Shown in pieces: positions 35,367 to 45,055 of a stretch of 64,000 nucleotides of DNA. The translations under genes were made by a program, and so were the position numbers. The first letter of the stretch is position 1. Each line of letters begins with the position of its first letter. Under the pieces are notes generated by a model. The model made no database searches. It was not told the DNA's origin and saw only the letters and a program-made list of their open reading frames with translations. The stretch comes from Mangrovibacterium diazotrophicum (GTDB taxonomy: Bacteria; Bacteroidota; Bacteroidia; Bacteroidales; Prolixibacteraceae), in NCBI RefSeq assembly GCF_003610535.1, contig NZ_RAPN01000003.1:124001-188000 (forward strand). The letters run 5' to 3'.

Positions 35367-37052
35367 ATGAGTGACGATAAGAAAATTATTTTCTCTATGT
35401 ATAAGGTAAGTAAAACTTACCCACCGCAGAAACAGGTCATCAAAGACATCTCTTTATCATTCTTTTTAGGGGCGAAAATCGGGATCATCGGTTTGAACGG
35501 ATCCGGTAAATCAACGCTCCTGAAGATTATCGCTGGACTGGAGAAATCTTACCAGGGTGAGGTTGTTTTTTCTCCGGGATATTCGGTTGGATACCTGGAG
35601 CAGGAACCGCATCTCGATCCTACTAAAACAGTTAAGGAAATTGTTGAAGAAGGTGTACAAGAGGTGGTTGACGTTCTGAAAGCTTATGAAGCGGTGAACG
35701 AAAAATTCATGGATCCGGATGTGTTGGAAGATCCGGACAAGATGGATGCACTGATGAATGAACAGGCCAAATTGCAGGACAAGATTGACCAATATGATGC
35801 CTGGAACCTGGACTCGAAACTGGAGCGTGCGATGGACGCTTTGCGCTGTCCACCAAGCGATCAGCTGGTGAAGGAACTTTCGGGTGGTGAGCAACGCCGG
35901 GTCGCATTGTGCCGCCTGTTGCTGAAGGAACCCGATGTCCTGTTGCTTGATGAACCAACTAACCACCTGGATGCCGAGTCGGTGCAGTGGTTGGAATTGC
36001 ACTTGCAACAATACAAAGGAACTGTTATCTGTATCACCCACGACCGCTACTTCCTGGATAATGTGGCTGGCTGGATTCTGGAGTTGGATCGTGGAGAAGG
36101 TATTCCATGGAAAGGAAACTACTCTTCGTGGTTGGATCAGAAGTCGAAGCGACTGGCGCTGGAAGAAAAACAGCAGTCAAAACGCCGCAAAACGTTGGAG
36201 CGCGAGCTGGAATGGATTAAGATGGCTCCAAAGGCCCGTCACGCGAAAGCCAAAGCGCGTATGAATGCCTACGACCAGATGATGAACGAAGATGTGAAGC
36301 AGAAGGAAGAAAGGCTGGAAATCTTCATTCCGAACGGACCTCGTTTGGGTGAGCGGGTGATTGAGGCTCACGGCGTAACCAAGGCTTTTGGCGATCGCAT
36401 TTTGTTTGAAGACCTGGATTTCGTGCTGCCGCCCAATGGTATTGTTGGGGTGATCGGACCGAACGGTGCCGGTAAAACCACGCTCTTCAAATTAATTATG
36501 AAGCAATTGCAAGCCGACAAAGGAACTTTCGATGTTGGAGAAACCGTGAAGCTGGCCTACGTTGACCAGTCGCATGCGGCAATCGACCCAAACAAAACGG
36601 TTTACCAGGTTATTTCGGGAGGAGCTGATTTGATTAATTTGGGAGGACGACAGGTGAACGCCCGCGCTTATGTGTCGCGTTTCAACTTTACCGGATCCGA
36701 TCAGGAAAAGAAATGTGGCATTCTGTCGGGTGGTGAACGTAACCGCTTGCACTTGGCAATGGCATTGAAAGAGGAGGGCAACGTGCTGCTGCTAGATGAG
36801 CCAACCAACGACATCGACGTAAACACGCTGCGTGCTCTCGAAGAGGGCTTGCTCGATTTTGCGGGTTGCGCGGTGGTTATTTCGCACGACCGTTGGTTCC
36901 TCGACCGCATTGCCACGCACATTATGGCTTTCGAGGGAGAGTCGCATGTGCACTTCTTCGAAGGAAGCTATTCCGAGTACGAGGAGAACAAGAAGAAGCG
37001 TTTGGGCGATGAAGGTCCGCACCGCATAAAATACAAGAAATTAGTAGAATAA
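35367..37052 (+). CDS. ettA: Energy-dependent translational throttle protein (ABC-F)
   Basis: This 561-residue soluble ABC-F ATPase has two nucleotide-binding domains: Walker A GLNGSGKST and GPNGAGKTT, signatures LSGGEQRRVALCR and LSGGERNRLHLAMAL, Walker B LLLDEPTNHLD and LLLDEPTNDID. Between them lies the charged linker (KRRKTLERELEWIKM) of EttA. It binds the ribosome E site and senses the ATP/ADP ratio. Length and order match EttA closely. It has its own terminator at 37062-37091. Confidence 0.95.
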   Translation: MSDDKKIIFSMYKVSKTYPPQKQVIKDISLSFFLGAKIGIIGLNGSGKSTLLKIIAGLEKSYQGEVVFSPGYSVGYLEQEPHLDPTKTVKEIVEEGVQEVVDVLKAYEAVNEKFMDPDVLEDPDKMDALMNEQAKLQDKIDQYDAWNLDSKLERAMDALRCPPSDQLVKELSGGEQRRVALCRLLLKEPDVLLLDEPTNHLDAESVQWLELHLQQYKGTVICITHDRYFLDNVAGWILELDRGEGIPWKGNYSSWLDQKSKRLALEEKQQSKRRKTLERELEWIKMAPKARHAKAKARMNAYDQMMNEDVKQKEERLEIFIPNGPRLGERVIEAHGVTKAFGDRILFEDLDFVLPPNGIVGVIGPNGAGKTTLFKLIMKQLQADKGTFDVGETVKLAYVDQSHAAIDPNKTVYQVISGGADLINLGGRQVNARAYVSRFNFTGSDQEKKCGILSGGERNRLHLAMALKEEGNVLLLDEPTNDIDVNTLRALEEGLLDFAGCAVVISHDRWFLDRIATHIMAFEGESHVHFFEGSYSEYEENKKKRLGDEGPHRIKYKKLVE

Positions 37053-37061
37053 ACGAGTTGA

Positions 37062-37091
37062 ATGGCTGCCGCGAGGTGGCCATTTTTTTTT
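37062..37091 (+). terminator. Terminator of ettA
   Basis: ATGGCTGCC (37062-37070) with GGTGGCCAT (37075-37083), including two G-T pairs, a GCGA loop and eight T bases after. It lies 10 bases past the stop codon. Confidence 0.8.
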
Positions 37092-37368
37092 GTTGAAAGT
37101 TCTGCTACACAGAGACGCAAAGTCGCAAAATTACCAGATTGCTTTGATGAAATGTTGGAAGACAACGCGATAACTTTTGAAAATAACGATAACAGTTGTC
37201 GGGAAAATCCGAATTAGTGATTAGCTGGGATCATTTATGTTTTGTGTGATAGCCATTAACAGTCCGTTAGTTTGTTTAATTTTTTTTGACAAAATTTTGC
37301 AGTTGTCGCCATTAAATTTGATGGTGTTTTTAGAAGACCAAAATCATTGATGATTAAAACGAGGTGTT

Positions 37369-37944
37369 ATGAAAAAATTTGTTTCTCTCGTTATACTGGT
37401 GCTGGCCATTGACTTGGTGCAGGCGCAAACTCAAGAAAGTACAAAACAACCCAACGAGCAGTCGAAAGTTACCCGGGAATATGATGAAAACGGGAACCTG
37501 ATTCGTTTCGATTCGACCTATGTGAAAAGCTGGTCGTCGGATTCGACGATGGCACCGCAGGATATTGAACAGCTGCAGAAACAGATGGAGGAGATGTTTA
37601 GCGGTTCATTTGGTGAAGATTCTGACAGTTTCTTCGGTAGCCCGTTTCCCGGTTCTGCCAAAGAGTTTTTCCAGCATTTTGGTCAGGAGTATGGTGATAG
37701 CACGATGAATATGCCCGGTTTTCAGAGTTCGTTCCCCGATTTTGAAGAGTTACACCAGCAAATGATGCGGCATTTCGGGCAGCTTTTCCAAAGCGATTCT
37801 GTTCAAATCGGAAATGACACTGTTCCTGATCAGTTTCAGTTCGACTTTTTTGGAGATCCAGAAGAGTTTGAAAAGATTCAAAAAGAATTTGAACAGCACT
37901 TTGAACAGATGAACAAAAACAGCTCAAAGAAGATTGGAACTTGA
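37369..37944 (+). CDS. Secreted Gln/Phe-rich protein of unknown function
   Basis: This 191-residue protein has a signal peptide (KKFVSLVILVLAIDLVQAQ). The mature part is rich in Gln, Phe, Asp and Glu, with few hydrophobic stretches, and contains a repeated short pattern of FxxHFG/FxQ type (for example KEFFQHFGQEYG and QMMRHFGQLFQ). No domain is recognised. It is probably periplasmic or exposed on the surface. It ends at a strong terminator. Confidence 0.7.
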   Translation: MKKFVSLVILVLAIDLVQAQTQESTKQPNEQSKVTREYDENGNLIRFDSTYVKSWSSDSTMAPQDIEQLQKQMEEMFSGSFGEDSDSFFGSPFPGSAKEFFQHFGQEYGDSTMNMPGFQSSFPDFEELHQQMMRHFGQLFQSDSVQIGNDTVPDQFQFDFFGDPEEFEKIQKEFEQHFEQMNKNSSKKIGT

Positions 37945-37986
37945 TTTTGTAGAGTCCCGGTCAGATCTTGAGTACAATCATAAAGT

Positions 37987-38020
37987 AAACAGGGGAAGCA
38001 TTGAGTTGCTTCCCCTGTTT
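37987..38020. terminator. Strong bidirectional hairpin between convergent genes
   Basis: A 14-base perfect stem: 37987-38000 pairs with 38007-38020, with a 6-base loop (TTGAGT). The stop of the phosphoesterase is at 38041 and of the secreted protein at 37944, so it can serve both. Confidence 0.85.
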
Positions 38021-38040
38021 TATGGTTGTTGAAAACGGAT

Positions 38041-40737
38041 TTAATCGTCGTCATCGTCGTCGGCAGGGCCAACCAATTCTACGGGGTACCTGGCTTCACC
38101 TTTCGCGCTGAACCACAAAATACGATTCAAAACATCGTCGTTTCCAGCGTCGATGTGATCGAATTCGGGACGCATCGACAGTTCCGCATACAGACGGGCC
38201 TTCCCGTTCAAAGCAGACAAGTCGTCGTTCATTTCATTCAACGGTATCCGGTTCCGGAGGGCTGCATACATCTCCAAATTTGGTTTCTCACTGAAGCACT
38301 CAAACATGGGCAGAGCAGTCGCATCCATCAGGTTCATTGGCGGAATACCAAGAATCTGTTCGATAGATCGAACCATGCTGGTTTGATTGTAATTGGTTGA
38401 AACGACCTTGCCGCTTTGGCTGTAAGCGCTTACTACAAAGCCTGTGGTTCGGTATGCCGAAACGTGATCCCAACCTGCCTGCGAATCATCTTCGGTAACA
38501 AAAATCACCGTGTTCTCCCAGAAACGACTTTGACTAATCGCTTCAATAATGCGACCCAACGCTAGATCGTTGTCGGCGACCATGGCACGAGGAGTCGGCA
38601 TTCCGGGCCGTGTTCCGTTGGTGTGATCAACAGAGAGCGCCATAACCGATAGTTCCGGAAACTGGTCGCCGGGAAGATTTTCGTATTCTTTCAGCTCTTT
38701 AATGAAGGCATCGGCCCGAAACTGGTCGGGTATTTTCAGGTAGTCTGAAGCCGGATAGTTTTGCGACAACATGGGTTCCACGCGCGAAATTGTCGTGGTA
38801 TTCCGGAACTTGGGTATTTCACCATTTTGATACATGGTGTAGAAGTCAGTCCAGGTAAGGCTTTTATCAACTTCAGGCATGCTGGCTTCACCGTAAATTC
38901 GAACACTTTTACCGTGGTCGGCGGCATTGTTCCAAATAAAACCTTTCTGATCGTAAACCAGCGCATCTTCCTGCACATGTGGATAGCTACGGAACCAGGC
39001 GCGCACGTTTTTTTCCACGTAGTCAGTCACCATAGCGGCATCAGTCCACTGGTGTCCTTCGGCAGAGCATTTGCCCGAAGCATGGTAATTGTCGAGCAGC
39101 ACAAAGTTGCGGGCCAGTTGGTGTTGGTTGGGTGTAACACTGTCGCCAAAAATGCAGAGTGACTTTTCGCTGTCTCCTTTTTCCATGTCACCCAAAACCT
39201 GGTCGTAGGTGCGGTTTTCCTTGATGATGTAAACCACATGCTTGAATACGGACGGTTCGCCGATGCGGTGGGGCATGGGTCGGGCAGGTTGATCTTTACG
39301 TGGCGCCAGTTTGGCCAGTTCAATGCGGAAGTCGAGCATCAGTTCCTTTACTTTCTGCGTGTAGTCCTTCAATTCATCAGCATCCGGCAAATCAATAACC
39401 GAAATGGTTGCTTTTTGGTGGTGCGAGTTGAAAGCACCGGACTCTATGGCTTCCGTAATATCATCGGGATCGTCCAGTTCGAGACTGTTAATACGGGCAC
39501 CTTCACCTTCCAGGTTGGTTACCACCAGTTGCTTGTCGGTAACGACCAGCCCGCCGGGATAGGCCTCGGTTGGAATAAAGCCTTCGATGGCGCTGCTTTT
39601 TGTTTCCGGATTCAGTTTGATCACCGCAATAGCGTTGTCCATCCCATTCGCCACGTAGAGCCGCGAATTGTCCGGGCTTAGCGCCAACGCATTGGGTGAG
39701 TCGCCGATGAGCTGGTGCTCCAGCGCGATGATTTTTACCGGGATTGTTTCAATGTTTTCCATTGTTTCAGTTGAAATAACTGAAACGTTGTCGCTGTTGC
39801 TGTTACAAACGAAAATATACTTGCCGTCGGTAGTGCCGGTAATGTCGTTCGGGTGCAAGCCAACACCAATATTTTTAACCAATTTACCGTCGCTGAGGTT
39901 GAAAACACTGAGGTTGCCGTTATCGATAGCTCCGGTTTTCGGGTCAATGTAAGCTTTGCCATAGGGAACACCGGCAGTTTCGCGGGTTGTGTCAACAGGC
40001 ATTTCGCCACCCCAGTTGGTCACGTAGGCCGAACCATTTGAAATAAAGATTCCGTACGGAGCTACACCCGTGTCAGCCGACCAAACTGTCTTTCCGCTTT
40101 TCACATCTACCTTTTTGAGCATGTTGTTGCCGTTCAAAACAACGTAAAGGTAGAGCTTCCCGTTTTCGGAATTCAGTGCCAGCTCGTTCGGTAAAGCCAG
40201 CGGCGATTCGCCCTCGGGTTCAAAATCGAAACTGTTTGTGATCTGTAGCGATTTTCCGTCCCAGCTTGCTTCGAACACTTTCGAGCGTTTGCTACCTTTG
40301 TGTGCGGCGCTCCAAAAAATACGGTTGGTAGATCCGTCTTTTAAAACCTGAATTCCGGAGTAGGTACTCATATAGCCGTTGGTTTCTGCGGCATCTTTAT
40401 AGGCGAGCCGGGCGATAATTTCGGTTTTGTCCGCATCGAGAATTGCAATTCCGTAGCGATCCTCTACGGCATACTGGTTGGTTCCGGAAATGGGCTGCAG
40501 GTCCAGACTGTGGTTTTCCAGCGCCGGGTCTCCAAACGAAATCACTTTGCCGGCCGGGTCAATGATCCGGTTGTAAGGCATCATAACCGGTAGTTGGCTG
40601 CGGTTGAGGGTGCTGTCGTCGTAGGCAGCATAATGAGCTGCAATTTCCGCATCGGTTTTGGGACCGGATGGTTTACATGAGGCGACGCTCAATGCCAAAG
40701 CAATAAAAATGCTCAATTGAAAAATCCGATTGTTCAT
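38041..40737 (-). CDS. YncE-like beta-propeller with C-terminal phosphoesterase domain (lipoprotein)
   Basis: This 898-residue protein has a lipobox (ALSVASC, Cys 21). Residues about 60-430 form a YVTN/NHL-like propeller with repeats such as TVFVCNSNSDNVSVI-type and LYVANGMDNAIAVI; the second half has a phosphoesterase (alkaline phosphatase superfamily) domain starting with HVVYIIKENRTYDQVLGDME and the metal segments NYHASGKCSAEGHQW and FVTEDDSQAGWDH. It hydrolyses a phosphomonoester, diester or sulfate-like bond outside the cell; the substrate is unknown. The C-terminus is six aspartates in a row before the stop, an unusual acidic tail. Confidence 0.82.
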   Translation of the reverse strand: MNNRIFQLSIFIALALSVASCKPSGPKTDAEIAAHYAAYDDSTLNRSQLPVMMPYNRIIDPAGKVISFGDPALENHSLDLQPISGTNQYAVEDRYGIAILDADKTEIIARLAYKDAAETNGYMSTYSGIQVLKDGSTNRIFWSAAHKGSKRSKVFEASWDGKSLQITNSFDFEPEGESPLALPNELALNSENGKLYLYVVLNGNNMLKKVDVKSGKTVWSADTGVAPYGIFISNGSAYVTNWGGEMPVDTTRETAGVPYGKAYIDPKTGAIDNGNLSVFNLSDGKLVKNIGVGLHPNDITGTTDGKYIFVCNSNSDNVSVISTETMENIETIPVKIIALEHQLIGDSPNALALSPDNSRLYVANGMDNAIAVIKLNPETKSSAIEGFIPTEAYPGGLVVTDKQLVVTNLEGEGARINSLELDDPDDITEAIESGAFNSHHQKATISVIDLPDADELKDYTQKVKELMLDFRIELAKLAPRKDQPARPMPHRIGEPSVFKHVVYIIKENRTYDQVLGDMEKGDSEKSLCIFGDSVTPNQHQLARNFVLLDNYHASGKCSAEGHQWTDAAMVTDYVEKNVRAWFRSYPHVQEDALVYDQKGFIWNNAADHGKSVRIYGEASMPEVDKSLTWTDFYTMYQNGEIPKFRNTTTISRVEPMLSQNYPASDYLKIPDQFRADAFIKELKEYENLPGDQFPELSVMALSVDHTNGTRPGMPTPRAMVADNDLALGRIIEAISQSRFWENTVIFVTEDDSQAGWDHVSAYRTTGFVVSAYSQSGKVVSTNYNQTSMVRSIEQILGIPPMNLMDATALPMFECFSEKPNLEMYAALRNRIPLNEMNDDLSALNGKARLYAELSMRPEFDHIDAGNDDVLNRILWFSAKGEARYPVELVGPADDDDDD

Positions 40738-40814
40738 GGTTGATATCTTGAGAAATAATCAATTCATTTTTTTAGTTGAAGGAAACGGGAAAGGAGGTTT
40801 TCACACATTTATTT

Positions 40815-41651
40815 CTAAGTTCCCGAAATGGAATAAATAATACGGGCGCGCAGAGTCAGCCCATTTTCAGACGGTAACTCGCGAATTGCTGCGGGGTTTG
40901 TTACGCTACTGCGGGTAACGTACATGACCGGTCCGCCCGACATGGAGAATGAAAAGCGCGAGCGGTTGGGTGCCAGGTTGAGCGAGGGGCCAAGCATTAC
41001 TTTGGCACCGCCTTCTGCTTCATCTTCTTCCCAAAGTCCTTCCAAATCTTCGCCAATTCCTTCAATGCCGGCAAAGAAATTTCCCGTTAACCGGTAGTGA
41101 ACGCCGATGCTGGTAATGACATCTACTTTGTCGCGGTCGCCGGAAAATGATTTCTCGAGAAGGAGGTTTCCACCCAGCTTCCAGCGGTTGGTGTCGAAGG
41201 CGCCGGTGATGCGGCTCAGCAACGAATAAACATCGGTAAAGTCGCGGTTGGCGCCAAGTCCCAAGCCAAAACGCAATCCCTGGCTGCTTCTACCTCCAAT
41301 AAAGTTGCGAATCACTTCAACTTGTTGCGAGCTGCTAACATCGCTTCCGTCGCTGGGGATTCCTAAAGCTGCGTTGGCGTAAAGGGTGAATTTTGCGCCC
41401 AGGTATCCTTTCACCGCGAGTTGCTGTCCCACGCCGTCGTAACCAAAAGCACCACTCACCGAGTTTCCATAGCTGCCTGAATAATTCACGCTCCAGGGAA
41501 GGTCATCAGGTGTCAACGCTGAGGTTGAATAGAGGAACGGCTCGGGTGTTCCCAGCGGTTCCGAATCGAAAAAGTCAGTTTCGTTATTTTGAGCAAATAA
41601 GCTTATCCCGAAAGCCAGGAAAACCACTAAGCAGCTTATTTTTTTTTTCAT
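40815..41651 (-). CDS. Putative outer-membrane beta-barrel-like protein, unknown function
   Basis: This 278-residue protein has a signal peptide (SCLVVFLAFGISLFAQ) followed by alternating hydrophobic and polar beta strands, with LGAKFTLYANAALGIP, GLRFGLGLGANRDFTD and YRLTGNFFAGIEGIG as typical strands. It resembles Bacteroidota outer-membrane barrel proteins with no assigned role. It lies between the phosphoesterase and the first GH92, on the same strand, and may share a transcript with one of them. Function is unknown. Confidence 0.55.
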   Translation of the reverse strand: MKKKISCLVVFLAFGISLFAQNNETDFFDSEPLGTPEPFLYSTSALTPDDLPWSVNYSGSYGNSVSGAFGYDGVGQQLAVKGYLGAKFTLYANAALGIPSDGSDVSSSQQVEVIRNFIGGRSSQGLRFGLGLGANRDFTDVYSLLSRITGAFDTNRWKLGGNLLLEKSFSGDRDKVDVITSIGVHYRLTGNFFAGIEGIGEDLEGLWEEDEAEGGAKVMLGPSLNLAPNRSRFSFSMSGGPVMYVTRSSVTNPAAIRELPSENGLTLRARIIYSISGT

Positions 41652-41780
41652 GAAGATTTATTTTGATGATTAATACTTTCTTCAAATTAAACCGGTTTTT
41701 CGTTCAGCTTGATGAAGAATAGATTAAGCTTTGGTAATTCTAGATCAAACTAAAGTATATGCCGCCTAAAGTTAACCGAA

Positions 41781-43877
41781 TTAGCGGTCAATGTGGCTTA
41801 TCCACTGGTTTTCTGTTCCCCAATGTTTGTTTGGAGTATCGGATGTTTCCAGAATCAACTCGCCCCCGGTGCTCAATTCTTTTTGCGTAAGCCAGTTCCT
41901 CATGAGCGGCTTTCCGTTCAAACTGGCTTTTTGAATGTAATAGTTGTCTTTCTGATAATTTTTGACTTTAATTTTGAAGCTTTTGCCATTGCCGAAATCA
42001 ATGGTAATTTCCTTGAAAACGGGAGCTGTCAAATAGTAGACCGGATCGCCGATGTTTGCAGGTGATAGTCCCATGCTGCGCATCACAAACCAGGATGACA
42101 TGGTGCCGGCGTCGTCATCCATTGTTCGCAAGTAAGCCCTTGGTTGATTCTGATAAATCCGTCCAACGTACGGATCGACGCCTTTGCTGTTGTCGTTGAA
42201 ATAGCATTGCACCACCGTGTCGAGCAATAGCTCGCGGTACAATTTCTGAGATTTCCAGGGTTCTTTGGTCGCATTGTACATGCCGGGAACCTGCAAGTCG
42301 GGCTGATTGGCATGGTTGTAGTCGTTCTCGTTGAAGAAATGATCGAGCTGGCTGATAAACGCATCCTCACCTCCGGCCAGTTCTTTTAGGCCAGCAACAT
42401 CGAAGGGCACGAACCAGCGATACTGCCAAATGGTCCCTTGGTAAAGGCCGCGAGCCTGCATCCGGTCGATGTCGTTTTTGCTGAGGTCGGCAAAGTCTTT
42501 CAGCCAGTAGTTTTTGTATTCGAGTGCTCTGTCCAGATATTTTTTGCTCAACTCAGAGTCTCCCAATGTTTTTAAAATTTCAGACAAGGCCCAGCAGTCG
42601 TACGATGATTCCAAGGCTTTGTCCGGCGCGCCGTAATCCAGTGTTTCTGCTTCTTTTAAAAGATAATCTTTAATGTCGGCAAGTGGGACGTCGTAGCCTT
42701 TTTTCCAGGCATCGAGCAAAACAACCAGGGCGTGTTCGGTACGAACAGTGGGAGAGGGCTCGTGCATGGTAGCCCAATTTTTTTTGCCGTACGGATACAG
42801 GTTGGCGATCGACTTGGCAATATCGTCAAAATGATCAGGATAAAGCAGTGAGAGCATCGGCAGCTGTTCGCGGTAATTGTCCCAAATGGCCCAGCCGTTG
42901 TAAATTGGCGTTGGGCTTTGCTGAATACTGCCGTCAATGGCGCGGTAAACACCGTCGTCTTCCGATACTTGGTAAGGAGCTTGCAGGGCACGATACAAAA
43001 GTGAGTAGAACAAATCAACCCGGTCTTTTTCGCCATCAACTTTAACGTGCCCCAGCAGCTTTTCCCACTCCGCACGTGCTTCAGCCTTTACTTCTTCAAA
43101 ATCTTTTTGGGTGATCTGCGCCTGGGCATATTCGGTACTTACCGACGAAAATCCAATTTGCGCATTCAGTTCCTCAGTGCCGTTGCCTTTTACAATGAAC
43201 TGGTGATCTGCAACCGAATCGATTTCCGCGGCGCCCGGAATCTGCAGGTAGTCGTAAATCCGGTACACGCCTGCGCTGCAGGTTGTTTGTGTGTCGATCC
43301 AGCCGCTGATCGCGTCTTTCGTAAGATGATGTTCCTCGGCTACAAAACGTCTGGGCTGCGTAAACGAAAGGTCGACAAACAATCCGTTTTGCAGTTCGGG
43401 GAAATGATAATGATGTTGTCCGTAATTGTGAGCAACGGTCATCTCGGCCTGAATGCCGTTTTCAAAATTCACCGAATAGTAACCGGGGTTTGCTTGCTGA
43501 TTTTTACGAATCAGAGATGTTTGTTGGTCATCATTTAGAATTGGCTTGATCAGAATATTCCCTCCGGCTCCGGTGCAGCCCACTCCTTCGAGGTGCGTGT
43601 GCACAAAACCCTCGTATTTTTTCGCATAATATTCGTAACCGGTATGGATATGCGGCGTTGTTATTGGCCCAATACTGAGCATGCTGAACGGATAAGCGGC
43701 CGAAGGGGACATTTGTCCATGGTCGCCCGAAGTTCCCAGAAATACATTGACGTGGTCCGTTAAACCTGATGACTTCGACTGGTTTGTGCCACTTTCTTGG
43801 CAAGCCGTTGCAAGGCTAGCAATCAAAGCAAGGCTGAGTATTTTCTTTCCTCGGAATCGCGATAAATAATTGAACAT
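41781..43877 (-). CDS. GH92 family exo-mannosidase, divergent (lipoprotein)
   Basis: This 698-residue protein carries a lipobox (LATACQES). The family GH92 pattern is seen in FSMLSIGPITTPH and NGWAIWDNYREQLPMLS. The segment just before the acid region reads MDDDAGTMSSWFVMRSMG, whereas typical members and the neighbour have an E-D-x-G-Q pattern. The protein is shorter than most GH92 enzymes. It may have changed substrate or lost activity. GH92 enzymes remove alpha-1,2-, 1,3-, 1,4- or 1,6-linked mannose in a calcium-dependent way. It is the last gene of the saccharolytic locus. Confidence 0.85.
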   Translation of the reverse strand: MFNYLSRFRGKKILSLALIASLATACQESGTNQSKSSGLTDHVNVFLGTSGDHGQMSPSAAYPFSMLSIGPITTPHIHTGYEYYAKKYEGFVHTHLEGVGCTGAGGNILIKPILNDDQQTSLIRKNQQANPGYYSVNFENGIQAEMTVAHNYGQHHYHFPELQNGLFVDLSFTQPRRFVAEEHHLTKDAISGWIDTQTTCSAGVYRIYDYLQIPGAAEIDSVADHQFIVKGNGTEELNAQIGFSSVSTEYAQAQITQKDFEEVKAEARAEWEKLLGHVKVDGEKDRVDLFYSLLYRALQAPYQVSEDDGVYRAIDGSIQQSPTPIYNGWAIWDNYREQLPMLSLLYPDHFDDIAKSIANLYPYGKKNWATMHEPSPTVRTEHALVVLLDAWKKGYDVPLADIKDYLLKEAETLDYGAPDKALESSYDCWALSEILKTLGDSELSKKYLDRALEYKNYWLKDFADLSKNDIDRMQARGLYQGTIWQYRWFVPFDVAGLKELAGGEDAFISQLDHFFNENDYNHANQPDLQVPGMYNATKEPWKSQKLYRELLLDTVVQCYFNDNSKGVDPYVGRIYQNQPRAYLRTMDDDAGTMSSWFVMRSMGLSPANIGDPVYYLTAPVFKEITIDFGNGKSFKIKVKNYQKDNYYIQKASLNGKPLMRNWLTQKELSTGGELILETSDTPNKHWGTENQWISHIDR

Positions 43878-43998
43878 GGCGTTACTAAGTTTTCCTGCAG
43901 TCTCTTTGCGACTGCGTTAATTTGGATTAGAACTGAAAAAAGAACCACTCTTCATCAAAAAAAGACAAAGGATGATTCGTCAATATCTATTACAATTT

Positions 43999-44036
43999 GT
44001 CCGGGTGATTTTCGTAAAGATCACCCGGACTTTTTT
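43999..44036. other. 10-bp hairpin with T-run on the plus side
   Basis: GTCCGGGTGA (43999-44008) with TCACCCGGAC (44021-44030), then six T bases. It is at the gene boundary within a minus-strand operon, but the U-tract lies on the plus side, so it is not an ordinary terminator for the minus-strand genes. Confidence 0.5.
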
Positions 44037-44084
44037 CAAGCAAAGGAACTACATCAAGTAAAATTGAAGAATTCCACTTGATGG

Positions 44085-45005
44085 TTATTCGTCAAAACTA
44101 AGCACCACTTTCACCGGGAAATGGTCCGACGGCGTGCGGGCTACATATTTTTTCAAAGACACTTCTTTCGGGAAGTCTCCGGATTTTTCCTCTTTGGCAT
44201 CGGCCACTTCCGTCCGGTAAGTATCAGTCAGCACGCCATAGCGCTCCACCTTAATCGCAGAACTTACAAACACGTGATCAATGCGGCTTTCGGTTTTTCG
44301 GTCGGATTCAAAATGATTGAAAGTACCATTCAGTGCATAGCGTATTTGAGCTTCCTCATACGAATCTTTCAATAGGTCAGAACCTTCCAGAATGGCATAG
44401 TTCGGGCTGTTTTGATCGACGTTGAAATCCCCCGTCAGTATCACCGGCTCGTCACCGCACATTTCTTTGATTTTACTCAACACCAGCTTGGCACTGTTTT
44501 TTCGTGCTTCAATACCAATATGGTCCATGTGTAAGTTGAAGAAGAAAAATTTGGCTCCGGTTTTCAGATCTTCGAATCGTGCCCAGGTACAGATTCTTGG
44601 TAGCGCTGCGTCCCAGCCTTTGTTCGGTCTGTCTGTGATTTCGGACAACCAGAAATGGCCTGATTTCAGCACTTTGAATTTGTCCTTTTGATAAAAAATC
44701 GGGGCATATTCCCCTTTTGTTTTACCGTCGTCGCGGCCAACTCCAACGTAGTTGTACTCCGGTAGGTCGGCAAGCATGTCGAGCAATTGGTCGTGCAGAA
44801 CTTCCTGCGCACCGAAAATTTGGAAATCGTTGAAACGGATTAAGCCACAAATGACCGGGCAGCGCTGCTTCCAGCCGTTTCCGTTAATGGAATCTCCTTC
44901 GTTGTGGTAGCGAACGTTGAATGTTGCTACGGTTAACTCTTCTGCATTCGCCGAATTAAATCCGGCAAATACCAGCACAAATAGTGCAATCCAAAATTGT
45001 TTCAT
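44085..45005 (-). CDS. Endonuclease/exonuclease/phosphatase-fold protein
   Basis: This 306-residue protein has a signal peptide (residues 1-21, ending ANA). The EEP fold is intact: LTVATFNVRYH at the start, AQEVLHDQ with the metal-binding glutamate, NLHMDHIGIEARKN, ILTGDFNVDQNSPNY and RIDHVFVS, with SDHFPV at the end. Its family includes phosphatases and phosphodiesterases. In mannan-type loci such genes accompany GH92 enzymes; it may remove a phosphate group from glycans, but this is inference. The gene lies between the two GH92 genes. Confidence 0.88.
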   Translation of the reverse strand: MKQFWIALFVLVFAGFNSANAEELTVATFNVRYHNEGDSINGNGWKQRCPVICGLIRFNDFQIFGAQEVLHDQLLDMLADLPEYNYVGVGRDDGKTKGEYAPIFYQKDKFKVLKSGHFWLSEITDRPNKGWDAALPRICTWARFEDLKTGAKFFFFNLHMDHIGIEARKNSAKLVLSKIKEMCGDEPVILTGDFNVDQNSPNYAILEGSDLLKDSYEEAQIRYALNGTFNHFESDRKTESRIDHVFVSSAIKVERYGVLTDTYRTEVADAKEEKSGDFPKEVSLKKYVARTPSDHFPVKVVLSFDE

Positions 45006-45055
45006 GTCTCTGTTTTATGTTGAAATTCTAGAATATCGTGGTTCTGTCTTCCTGT

